This document shows positions 51,539-59,361 of a stretch of 64,000 nt of DNA, in pieces; within the stretch, counting starts at the first letter, position 1, and each line of letters starts with the position of its first letter. The position numbers were made by a program, and so were the translations under genes. Where the stretch lies: NCBI GenBank assembly GCA_039034015.1, contig JBCCBM010000004.1, forward strand, positions 1 through 64,000, in the 5' to 3' direction. Below the pieces are notes generated by a model. That model searched no databases. It was not told where the DNA came from and worked only from the letters and a program-made list of their open reading frames with translations. The DNA comes from Acuticoccus sp039034015 (GTDB lineage Bacteria > Pseudomonadota > Alphaproteobacteria > Rhizobiales > Amorphaceae).

Positions 51539-52185
51539 GCGAACCCTCCGCCGCCGACCACGCCTATGAGGCCCTCCGCCGGGACATCTTGTCCGGCACG
51601 CTCCCCGGCGGCGCGCGCCTCAAAGAGCAGGCGCTCGCCAAAACCCTTGGCCTCAGCCGGACCCCTGTGCGCGATGCCCTCAACCGCCTCGTCCACGAAG
51701 GTTTTGCCGAGCGCGGCCCCGGCTACTCCACCCGCGTCACAGAATTTTCCGACGACGAACTCGCCCAAATCTTTGAATTGCGCGCCATGCTGGAGGGTTA
51801 CGCCGCGCGCCGCGCCGCCACCCACGCAACGGCCGACGAAATTGCCCGCCTCCACACCCTCGCCGAGGCCATGAGCGCCAAAACGCCGCCTTCTTCGGCG
51901 GACGATTTTTCCGCCCTCGCCCGCGCCAACGAGGCCTTTCACGCCACCATCCACGAGGCCGCCCGCTCACCGCGCCTTTCCATCTTGATGGCCACCGTCA
52001 TCGAGGTGGGGCTGGTGGCGCGCACCTATCGCACCTACTCGCCCCGCGACCTCATCCGCAGCGCCGCCCACCACCACGAGATCGCCGACGCCATCGCCGC
52101 CCGCCGCCCCGAATGGGCCCAAAGCGCAATGGTCTCCCACGTCCTCGCTGCCCGCTCCAGCATCGGCGAACCCGCCGCGCGCTAA
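51535..52185 (+). CDS. GntR-family regulator, FadR/FCD type
   Basis: A 216-residue regulator with an N-terminal winged helix (AYEALRRDILSGTLPGGARL, then ALAKTLGLSRTPVRDALNRL) and an all-helical FCD ligand domain (FELRAMLEGYAARRA; ARANEAFHATIHEAARSPRL; SAAHHHEIADAIAARRPE) with the metal-binding Asp/His positions typical of the family. The GTG start at 51535 overlaps the lyase gene, so it is co-expressed with it and likely regulates the divergent lyase/CoA-transferase promoter. It is convergent with, and overlaps by four bases, the proline-racemase-family gene. Confidence 0.88.
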   Translation: MSEPSAADHAYEALRRDILSGTLPGGARLKEQALAKTLGLSRTPVRDALNRLVHEGFAERGPGYSTRVTEFSDDELAQIFELRAMLEGYAARRAATHATADEIARLHTLAEAMSAKTPPSSADDFSALARANEAFHATIHEAARSPRLSILMATVIEVGLVARTYRTYSPRDLIRSAAHHHEIADAIAARRPEWAQSAMVSHVLAARSSIGEPAAR

Positions 52186-53210
52186 ATCACGGTCGGCCAG
52201 GTGTCGGACAGGCGATAGCCGCGCGGAAACGGATCGTCCGGCGCCAGCATGTGTTGATGCGTGCCAAAAATCCACGCGCGGCCCGCAACCCGGGGCGTGA
52301 TCGCCGGCAGCGGCCCCACCGTCGTTTCCCCCAAGTGCGTGCCGGTGAACGTGGTGCCCAGGATCGAGGCGGCGGTGAGCCGCTCACCGGGCGACAGAGC
52401 GCCATCGGCCGCAAGAAGCGCCATGTGCGCGCAAACGGCAGTGCCCGTGGCGGAGCGGTCGATCTTGCCAGGGCGGATCGCGACGGCGTGGCGGGTCGCA
52501 AGGCCACCAGGGGCGGGGGCGGGCGCCGTCTTGAACAGGCAAAACGAAATGTGCCCCCAGGGGAGCGTTGGGTGGGAAAAGCCGATGGCATCGGTTGCGG
52601 CCCGGGTGATCGCCATGCCGGCAACGGCAAGGTCCCGCGCCTCCTCCGGCACCAGCTGAAAGCCGAGCGCTGCCGCATCCACCACCACAAAACTGTCGCC
52701 ACCAAAGGCGGTGTCGACGGTGAGCGTCCCAAAACCCGGCACCTCCAGCCGCACGGCGCGCGCGGCGGCAAAGGCGGCAACGTTTTCAACCGCCACCTCC
52801 ATCACGCGCCCATCGGCGCAGGTCGCCTCCACCGGCACAAGCCCGCCCGGCGCCTCAAGGGTGAGATGGGTCACCCCCTCGCGCATGGGCAAGATGCCCG
52901 TTTCGAGGAGCACCGTTGCAACGCACATGGAGTTGGAGCCCGACATCGGCGGCGTGTCAGAGGGCTCCATAATCAAAAACCCCATGTCGGCGGCAGGGTT
53001 TTTGGGCGGAACGAGGAGGTTCACGTGGCGAAACACCCCGCCCCGTGGCTCGTTCAGCATCAGATCGCGAAGGGTGCCGTCTTCTTCCAAATAATCGCGC
53101 TGGGCCCAGAGCGTGTCGCCGGGGGGCGGGGCGACACCGCCGACGATGACGTCGCCCACCTCACCGCCGGCATGGGCGCTCACGGTGTGGATGACGCGGG
53201 TGGTGCGCAT
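52182..53210 (-). CDS. Proline racemase superfamily protein with Ser/Thr in place of both catalytic Cys
   Basis: A 342-residue protein of the proline racemase / hydroxyproline epimerase / trans-3-hydroxyproline dehydratase superfamily. The first active-site motif reads PPMSGSNSMCVATVLLETG, with Ser90 where racemases have Cys. The second reads KIDRSATGTAVCAHM, with Thr255 where racemases have Cys in 'DRSPCGTG'. Two-base racemisation needs two Cys thiols; Thr at the second site is known from dehydratases. A dehydratase or some other lyase-type reaction is therefore more likely than racemisation. The gene shares one base with aapP (TGATG) and so belongs to the amino-acid transporter operon, which points to an imino or hydroxy-amino acid substrate. 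Confidence 0.85.
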   Translation of the reverse strand: MRTTRVIHTVSAHAGGEVGDVIVGGVAPPPGDTLWAQRDYLEEDGTLRDLMLNEPRGGVFRHVNLLVPPKNPAADMGFLIMEPSDTPPMSGSNSMCVATVLLETGILPMREGVTHLTLEAPGGLVPVEATCADGRVMEVAVENVAAFAAARAVRLEVPGFGTLTVDTAFGGDSFVVVDAAALGFQLVPEEARDLAVAGMAITRAATDAIGFSHPTLPWGHISFCLFKTAPAPAPGGLATRHAVAIRPGKIDRSATGTAVCAHMALLAADGALSPGERLTAASILGTTFTGTHLGETTVGPLPAITPRVAGRAWIFGTHQHMLAPDDPFPRGYRLSDTWPTVI

Positions 53211-53947
53211 CAGTGGCCCAGAATTTGGGAGAGGAAGGTTTTTGTGTCGGCGTGCTGCGGATGGTCGAAGAAGGTGTCCGGCGGCCCGCTTTCCACAATG
53301 CGCCCGTCTTTCATGAAGACCACGCGGTCGGCAACGCGGCGGGCAAAGCCCATTTCGTGGGTGACGCAGATCATCGTCATGCCGGTCCTGGCAAGGTCGG
53401 TCATGCAGTCGAGCACTTCGCCGATCATTTCTGGGTCAAGGGCGGAGGTGGGCTCATCGAACAGCATGATGCGCGGCCGCATGCAAAGCGCCCGGGCAAT
53501 CGCCACCCGCTGCTGCTGGCCGCCGGACAGCTCATCGGCAAACTTTGCCGCCTGATCGCCAATGCGCATGCGTGATAACTCTTCGTGGCCCCGGGCCTCG
53601 GCCTCCGCGCGGGGGAGGCCGCGGGCGCGGATTGCCGGCAGCGCGCAATTTTCAAGCACCGTCAGATGCGGGAAGAGGTTAAACCGCTGAAACACCATGC
53701 CCACCTCGCGGCGGACGGCGCGGATTGCATCATCATCATCGGTGAGCTCTGTGCCCTCCACGAAAATGTGGCCGCTGTCATGCCGCTCCAGCCGGTTGAT
53801 ACAGCGGATGAGCGTTGATTTCCCCGACCCCGACGGGCCGCAGACCACAAGCTTTTCGCCGGGCGCGACGGCAAGAACGATGTCGGACAGCGCCGCAAAG
53901 TCGCCAAAGCGCTTGCCGACCGTTTCAAGCTTGATTGCCTCAGCCAC
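53210..53947 (-). CDS. aapP: Amino-acid ABC transporter, ATP-binding protein (AapP/GlnQ type)
   Basis: A 245-residue polar amino-acid ATPase. Walker A is VVCGPSGSGKSTLIRCINRL, the signature is DELSGGQQQRVAIARALCM, and Walker B is RIMLFDEPTSALDPEMIGEV followed by ICVTHEMGFAR. The start is GTG at 53947 (VAEAIKLETVGKRFG), overlapping aapM by eight bases. It drives the importer formed by the two permeases upstream. Confidence 0.92.
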   Translation of the reverse strand: MAEAIKLETVGKRFGDFAALSDIVLAVAPGEKLVVCGPSGSGKSTLIRCINRLERHDSGHIFVEGTELTDDDDAIRAVRREVGMVFQRFNLFPHLTVLENCALPAIRARGLPRAEAEARGHEELSRMRIGDQAAKFADELSGGQQQRVAIARALCMRPRIMLFDEPTSALDPEMIGEVLDCMTDLARTGMTMICVTHEMGFARRVADRVVFMKDGRIVESGPPDTFFDHPQHADTKTFLSQILGH

Positions 53948-55010
53948 GGACGAGCCTCGTGCGCCGCTCAAGATAAGCGCCGTAGCGCGACAGGGCGAAG
54001 GCGAACGTGAAGTAGATGAGCGCCACGAAGACGTAGACTTCGACAAAGTAGGCCGCCCATTCGCCGCGCCCCACTGCGGCGGAGGCCGATGAGGTCACCT
54101 CGAAAAAGCCGATGATGGTCACGATGGAGGTCTCTTTGAAGGTGATCACCGTTTGGTTGATGGTGGCCGGCAGCGTGTTGCGGAACGCTTGGGGGAGGAC
54201 AATGTCGAACACCCGGCTCCAGCCGGGCATGCCGAGCGCTGCGGCCGCCTCCTCCTGCCCCTTAGAGACGGATTGGATGCCGGCCCGGATGATCTCTGCC
54301 TGGTAGCACGCATAAAAGAAGGCGAATGCGATCACGACGCGCGTGAGCTTGTCGCCCTGGACTTCTGACGGGAGCACCAGCGGCATCACCACAGCGGCCG
54401 CGAAGAGCAGCGCCAAGAGTGGGATCGAGCGGGTGAAATCGATCACGATCCCCGCGAGCGTGGAGACCACCGGGAGGCGTGAGCGGCGGGCGAGCGCGAG
54501 GCCGATGGCGGTGGGCATCCCCACGACAAGGCCGGCGGAGAACAAGAACACCGTGAGCGAGAGCCCGCCCCACTGCTCGGTGGTGACGGTGGGAAGGCCG
54601 AAAAACCCGCCGTACATCAGCCCCATAAAGGTGCCGAAGCCGATGAGCCACAGGGCCGCCAGCCGCGCCATCGACCAAAAGAACGGCACACACGAAAGGC
54701 CCATGGTGGCGATGATGGCAACGCAGGCGAGGGCGGAGCGCCAGTGTTCTTCCCGCGGGTAAAGGCCAAAGAGGATGAGCCGGCCCCGCGCGTCCACCAC
54801 CGCCCAGCAGGCGCCGGCGGATGCGGTGCACGCCTCCCGCGCCTCCGCCGTCCACACCGCGTTGACGATCGCCCAGTCAAACAGCGTCGCAAAGAGGTAG
54901 ACGCCGAAAAGCGCGAACGCGACCGTGACCAGCCCGTCAAACCAGGTGGCAAACAGGCGCTGGCGCACCCACGCGATCGGCCCGCCAGGGGCATCGGCGG
55001 CGAGGCTCAC
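53940..55010 (-). CDS. aapM: Amino-acid ABC transporter permease (AapM-like)
   Basis: A 356-residue His/Glu/Gln/Arg-type permease. It has a long N-terminal extension with extra helices and a periplasmic loop (EAREACTASAGACWAVVDAR), as in AapM of the general amino-acid permease of Rhizobium, before the transport core with its EAA loop (SKGQEEAAAALGMPGWSRVF). It overlaps aapQ and aapP. The broad-specificity Aap systems import many L-amino acids; the co-transcribed enzyme suggests this one may be narrower. Confidence 0.9.
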   Translation of the reverse strand: MSLAADAPGGPIAWVRQRLFATWFDGLVTVAFALFGVYLFATLFDWAIVNAVWTAEAREACTASAGACWAVVDARGRLILFGLYPREEHWRSALACVAIIATMGLSCVPFFWSMARLAALWLIGFGTFMGLMYGGFFGLPTVTTEQWGGLSLTVFLFSAGLVVGMPTAIGLALARRSRLPVVSTLAGIVIDFTRSIPLLALLFAAAVVMPLVLPSEVQGDKLTRVVIAFAFFYACYQAEIIRAGIQSVSKGQEEAAAALGMPGWSRVFDIVLPQAFRNTLPATINQTVITFKETSIVTIIGFFEVTSSASAAVGRGEWAAYFVEVYVFVALIYFTFAFALSRYGAYLERRTRLVRG

Positions 55011-56140
55011 GTGTTCCCCTTCAGCGCGAGGCGCGTGTTGATGATGTTCATGACAGTCGCAATGGTGATATTCACCACCAAGAAGCCGGCCACCAAAAGA
55101 AGAAGAAGTTCAATGGCTTGCCCCGCCTGGTTGATGGAGGTCGAGATCACCATGAAGTAATCGGGGTAACCGATCGCAACGCCCAGCGTCGTCGCCTTCA
55201 TGAGCCAGACATATTGGTTGGAGAGCGCGGGCAGCATGGCGCGGATCGCCAGCGGCAGGTGCACGAAGCGTGACACTTGGCCGGGCCGCAAACCCAGCGC
55301 ATAGGCCGCCTCAATGCGCCCCTTGTCGACCGATAAGAGGCCGCCGCGGACAATTTCGGCAATGTAGGCCCCGCCGAACACCGCCATCCCGATGAAGACG
55401 GCCAAAAATTCCGGCTTCACCACAAGGCCGCCCACAAAGCGCAACCCCTTCAGCTCCGGCACCGAGACATAAGGCGTCCCCGCCTCGTGCCCTATCAACA
55501 ACAGCGCAGCGCCCGAGGCTGCGATCACGACGATGGCCGCGCCCGCCGCCAAAAGCGCCCGCCCCGCGCCGTAGCGGACGGCAAGGACAACCGCGGCAAT
55601 GATGATGAGCGCCCAGATGATCGCGTCCACCGCAGACATTGCGAGCGAGGGCAGCATAATCCCGCGGTTGTTGATGTAGACCGCGCCAAAGAATTCATAG
55701 CTCTGGCGAAGGCGGGGGAGGTGGGTCAGCAGCGCATACCAAAAGATGATCTGCAAGATCAGCGGCACGTTGCGGAAAAGCTCCACATAAATCGTGCTGA
55801 AAAAGTTGAGGATTGCGTTGGTCGAGACGCGCGCAAGCCCCATCACCGTGCCAATCACGGTGGCAGCGGCAACCCCCATGATCCCCACCCACAGCGTGTT
55901 GAGAAGGCCCGCGAGGAGCATCCGCCAATAGGGCGAGCGGTCCGACACCTCGATCAGCGAAAAGTTGATGGGCCAGCCGGTGGAGCGCTCCAAGAAGCCA
56001 AACCCGGTTGCGATCCCCTGGCCCAAAAGGTTTTGCCGCGCGGTCAGAAAGAAGGTCGCCAGGAGCCCCAAAACGCCCACAAGCACCAGGACCTGGACAA
56101 GAATCCCACGGGTGCGCTGGTTCTTCAAAAGTTTGAGCAA
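55007..56140 (-). CDS. aapQ: Amino-acid ABC transporter permease (AapQ-like)
   Basis: A 377-residue permease, first of the pair. The N-terminus (RGILVQVLVLVGVLGLLATF) and LLNTLWVGIMGVAAATVIGTVMG-like segment match AapQ; the EAA loop is LSVDKGRIEAAYALGLRPGQ. An insertion of about 100 residues with extra helices lies between the early and late transport segments, as is usual for the Aap group. It overlaps aapM by four bases. Confidence 0.9.
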   Translation of the reverse strand: MLKLLKNQRTRGILVQVLVLVGVLGLLATFFLTARQNLLGQGIATGFGFLERSTGWPINFSLIEVSDRSPYWRMLLAGLLNTLWVGIMGVAAATVIGTVMGLARVSTNAILNFFSTIYVELFRNVPLILQIIFWYALLTHLPRLRQSYEFFGAVYINNRGIMLPSLAMSAVDAIIWALIIIAAVVLAVRYGAGRALLAAGAAIVVIAASGAALLLIGHEAGTPYVSVPELKGLRFVGGLVVKPEFLAVFIGMAVFGGAYIAEIVRGGLLSVDKGRIEAAYALGLRPGQVSRFVHLPLAIRAMLPALSNQYVWLMKATTLGVAIGYPDYFMVISTSINQAGQAIELLLLLVAGFLVVNITIATVMNIINTRLALKGNT

Positions 56141-56195
56141 GGGCGGCTCCCATCAAAGAAGGGGCCGCGGCGTTGTTGCGCCGCGGCCCGGTTTG

Positions 56196-57233
56196 TCAGT
56201 CCAGAACGAGGGGGTAGAGGAGCCCACCGTCGAACCACAGCCGGTTCGGCCCGCGGGGGAGGTTGTAGGCGGAGCCATCGCCCACCGTCCGGTCGTAGAT
56301 TTCAGAGTAATTCCCGACCGCTTTGATGACGTTGTACATCCAGTCATCAGAGAGACCCAGCCGCTCACCCATGCCCGGCGAACCACCGAGGAGCCGCTCC
56401 ACGGAGGAGGACGGCGGGTTCGCCTTCATCTCGTCGACGTTGGCCTGGGTGATGCCGGCCTCTTCGGCAAACAAAAGCGAAGAAATCATCCAGTTGATGA
56501 CGTCGAGGAAGGCTTCATCGCCCTCGCGCACCGCGATCGATTCCGGCTCCAGCGCCAGAACCACATCCATCACCTCAAAGTCTTCCGGGTTCGGCGCGTT
56601 GAAGCGGGTGGCGGCGAGGAACGGGCCAAAGCCTGCCAGCGCGTCACAGCGGCCGGCGTAAAGCGCGGCGCGCAATTCTTCCGGCTTTTCAAAGTTCAGC
56701 GGCTCATACTCAATGCCGCGCGCGCCCATATAGTCCGCCACAATCCGCTCAATGGATGTGCCGGCGTTGATGCAAAAGACGCCGCCTTCAAGATCTTCCG
56801 GCGTTGTGGCGCCAATCTCAGAACGCACCAAAATATTCGTCGGGCCAATAAAATACGGCATCGAGAATTGGAGGCCAAGCTCGGTGTCGCGGCTCATGGT
56901 CCAGCCGGTCACTTTGATGATGACGTCAATGTCGCCCGATTGGATCGCCGGAAACCGCTGGGCCCACGACACGGGGATGATTTGGAGCGCATCGGGCGAA
57001 CCCAGAAGCGCGGTGGCGAGCGCCTTACAAAACTCAATGTCGAAGCCGGACCAGGTGCCGTCATCGTCCACCTCGGCAAAGCCGAGATAGCTGCCATTGT
57101 GGCCGGTGCACAGAAGCGAGCCGCGCTCCTGGATCATGGCGATGGTCTCGCCGGCGTCGGCCTGGGCGTTGGCGCCCGTGGTCATCGAAAGGGCCACGGC
57201 GGCACCCGCGACCCCCTTTAGGATGGCGTGCAT
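56196..57233 (-). CDS. aapJ: Amino-acid ABC transporter, periplasmic binding protein (AapJ-like)
   Basis: A 345-residue type II periplasmic binding protein. A signal peptide (ILKGVAGAAVALSMTTGANA) is cleaved near residue 24. Mature-domain features: RGSLLCTGHNGSYLGFAEVD, WSGFDIEFCKALATALLG and GWTMSRDTELGLQFSMPYFI. It is the first gene of the aapJQMP-racemase-like operon and is divergent from betC. Confidence 0.9.
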   Translation of the reverse strand: MHAILKGVAGAAVALSMTTGANAQADAGETIAMIQERGSLLCTGHNGSYLGFAEVDDDGTWSGFDIEFCKALATALLGSPDALQIIPVSWAQRFPAIQSGDIDVIIKVTGWTMSRDTELGLQFSMPYFIGPTNILVRSEIGATTPEDLEGGVFCINAGTSIERIVADYMGARGIEYEPLNFEKPEELRAALYAGRCDALAGFGPFLAATRFNAPNPEDFEVMDVVLALEPESIAVREGDEAFLDVINWMISSLLFAEEAGITQANVDEMKANPPSSSVERLLGGSPGMGERLGLSDDWMYNVIKAVGNYSEIYDRTVGDGSAYNLPRGPNRLWFDGGLLYPLVLD

Positions 57234-57404
57234 GGGTCTCTCCTCAAGATTTTTGTTGTGAGGGTGGCGTGCAAGACGCTTGCCGGCCCCATGGCAGGCG
57301 GGGTTTTGTCACCCATCAGGCGCGTTCGCTGCACATCATCGTGCGAGGCTAAACGCCGAGCGCCCCGCCCCGCAAGGGCGATCCGTCACTCTCGGAGGTC
57401 TGCC

Positions 57405-58904
57405 ATGTCCGCCCCGCTGCCCAACATCTTGCTGGTGATGGCCGATCAGCTGACCGCCTTTGCGCTCAGCGCCTATGGCGGCCGGCTCACAACGACCCCC
57501 GTGATGGATGCGCTCGCCGCGCGCGGCCACGTGTTTGACGCGGCCTACTGCCCCTATCCGCTCTGCGCCCCCTCGCGCTTTGCCACCATGGCCGGGCGCC
57601 TTCCCTCCCGCATCGCCGCCTACGACAATGGCGCCGAATTCCCCGCTTCGGTCCCCACCTTCGCGCATTATCTGCGCCGCGCCGGCTACTTCACTGCCAT
57701 CTCCGGAAAGATGCACTTCGTCGGCCCCGACCAGCTCCACGGGTTCGAAGACCGCCTCACCACCGAAATCTATCCCGCCGACTTTTCCTGGACGCCCGAC
57801 CCGGATGAAGTGGCAAGCGCCGAGCGGTTTGGCGCCGGCACCTCCACAGTCGAAAACATCCTCGACAGTGGCCCCATGGCCCGCACCATGCAGATCGACT
57901 ACGACGAGGACGTGGCGCACCACACCTGCCGCGAAATCTTCGTGCGCGCCCGCACCGATGATCCGCGGCCCTTCTTCATCACCGCCTCCTTCACCCAGCC
58001 CCACGACCCTTATGTGACGACCCAGCGCTACTGGGATGCGGCCGGCGAGGCGCCACCGCCCACCGTGCCCTTCGTCCCGCTTGATCAGCGCGACCCCCAC
58101 TCGCGCATGCTCTTCGACCACTATGGCCAAGACACCGTCACCCTGGGCGAAGCTGCCATTGCCCGCGCCCGCCGCGCCTATGCCGGCATGACGCGCCACA
58201 TCGACGATCTCTTGGGCGCCATGGTCGCCGCCCTCACCGAAGCTGGCCTTCTCGACAACACCCTCATCATTGTCGCGAGCGACCACGGCGACATGCTGGG
58301 CGAGCGCGGCATGTGGTACAAAAAAACCCTGTTCGAGCCCGCCATCCGCGTGCCGCTCATTGTTGCGGGGCCGGGGGTGTCGGCCGGGCGCACGGCAACG
58401 CCTGTCTCCCTCCTCGACTTGATGCCGACCCTTTGTGACCTTGCCGGCGCCACACCCACAACGCCGATGGACGGCCGCTCCCTCGCCCCCGCCCTTCGCG
58501 GCGATGCGCTCCCCCCGGTCCCCATCTTCGTCGAGCATCTGGACGGGGGGACGGCCGCACCCCGCGTCATGGTGCGCGATGGCGACAAAAAGCTCATTCT
58601 CTCAGAGGCCTACCCGCCCATCTTCACCGATCTTGCCGCCGACCTGCTGGAGCTCACCCTCTCCCAAACGCCCGACCCGCATCTCACCTGGATCGCGGCC
58701 GAGACCTGGGACCTTGCCGCGCTCCAGGCCGAAAAGATCGCGAACCAACGGGCGCGCTCCGTGGTGCGCGATGCGCTCAAACAAGGCCGGCAAACGCCCT
58801 GGGCAACGCTCGCCCACGCGGGCGAACGGCGGCTCCATACGGTGCGCGCCGGGGACCGGTTTCCGGATGTGGAGCGGGCGGGGTATCTGCGGTATCGGCC
58901 TTAG
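57405..58904 (+). CDS. betC: Choline sulfatase
   Basis: BetC hydrolyses choline-O-sulfate to choline and sulfate, supplying choline for glycine betaine. The 499-residue sulfatase has Cys54 in CAPSR (54-58), the residue converted to formylglycine, metal ligands in NILLVMADQL and SDHGDMLGERGMWYKK, and the choline-sulfatase-specific AISGKMHFVGPDQLHGFEDR and EIYPADFSWTPD. The C-terminal domain ends RFPDVERAGYLRYRP, usual for the subfamily. Start at 57405 with GGAGG six bases upstream. The absence of a signal peptide agrees with a cytoplasmic enzyme. No betA/B or choline transporter genes are adjacent. Confidence 0.95.
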   Translation: MSAPLPNILLVMADQLTAFALSAYGGRLTTTPVMDALAARGHVFDAAYCPYPLCAPSRFATMAGRLPSRIAAYDNGAEFPASVPTFAHYLRRAGYFTAISGKMHFVGPDQLHGFEDRLTTEIYPADFSWTPDPDEVASAERFGAGTSTVENILDSGPMARTMQIDYDEDVAHHTCREIFVRARTDDPRPFFITASFTQPHDPYVTTQRYWDAAGEAPPPTVPFVPLDQRDPHSRMLFDHYGQDTVTLGEAAIARARRAYAGMTRHIDDLLGAMVAALTEAGLLDNTLIIVASDHGDMLGERGMWYKKTLFEPAIRVPLIVAGPGVSAGRTATPVSLLDLMPTLCDLAGATPTTPMDGRSLAPALRGDALPPVPIFVEHLDGGTAAPRVMVRDGDKKLILSEAYPPIFTDLAADLLELTLSQTPDPHLTWIAAETWDLAALQAEKIANQRARSVVRDALKQGRQTPWATLAHAGERRLHTVRAGDRFPDVERAGYLRYRP

Positions 58905-59361
58905 AGCGTTTTTCGCGCAGGTGGAATCACATGTGCGGAAAGAAACGCTCGCAAGTCAAAGGGGCGCGCATCTTGTCTGCGCCCAATTGGGCGCAGGATG
59001 CGCTAGGGTCTCCGCGTGGCCTTTTGGTGAGGCGCGTCCGGTGCGAGGGTGTTCCCCCTCGAAGTCGGCTGTTGCCGACTTCGCGATCAAAGGATGCCTA
59101 AATCGCGTCCGCGATTTGGGTGCGCTCCCCCATCTCGCCGATGGGCAGGTTTGCATGACAGACGGGTTGAAGAAGCCCGACTGACATACAAACCATCTCA
59201 ACAGTTGGCCGGGCCATGACGGCGTCAAGCACCCGTCCTCCCCATGCTCGCCCTTGAAGAAGGGGCTGTGCGTGGGAGCGAACTGCGTCAAGCAGTTCGC
59301 CAACAAAAGATGGGCTGTCGCTCAGCGACAGGCCGGGCGGGTGCTTGACCCCGCCCTGTCC
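58904..59361. repeat. Gene-free interval with an array of perfect hairpins
   Basis: The 458-bp gap between convergent betC and the RND pump gene has no credible gene. It contains consecutive inverted repeats: GAGCGTTT/AAACGCTC (58904-58950), GAAGTCGGC/GCCGACTTC (59061-59082), an 11-bp stem with one G-T pair at 59097-59120, GCGAACTGC/GCAGTTCGC (59278-59300) and CTGTCGCT/AGCGACAG (59315-59331). The last two lie inside a larger 12-bp inverted repeat, GTCAAGCACCCG (59224-59235) with CGGGTGCTTGAC (59338-59349). They can fold on either strand and may end both transcripts or represent clustered mobile palindromes. Confidence 0.65.

Noticed and set aside
52182..53210. Annotating as proline racemase
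   Set aside because: Both catalytic cysteines are absent, so a racemase label would be misleading.
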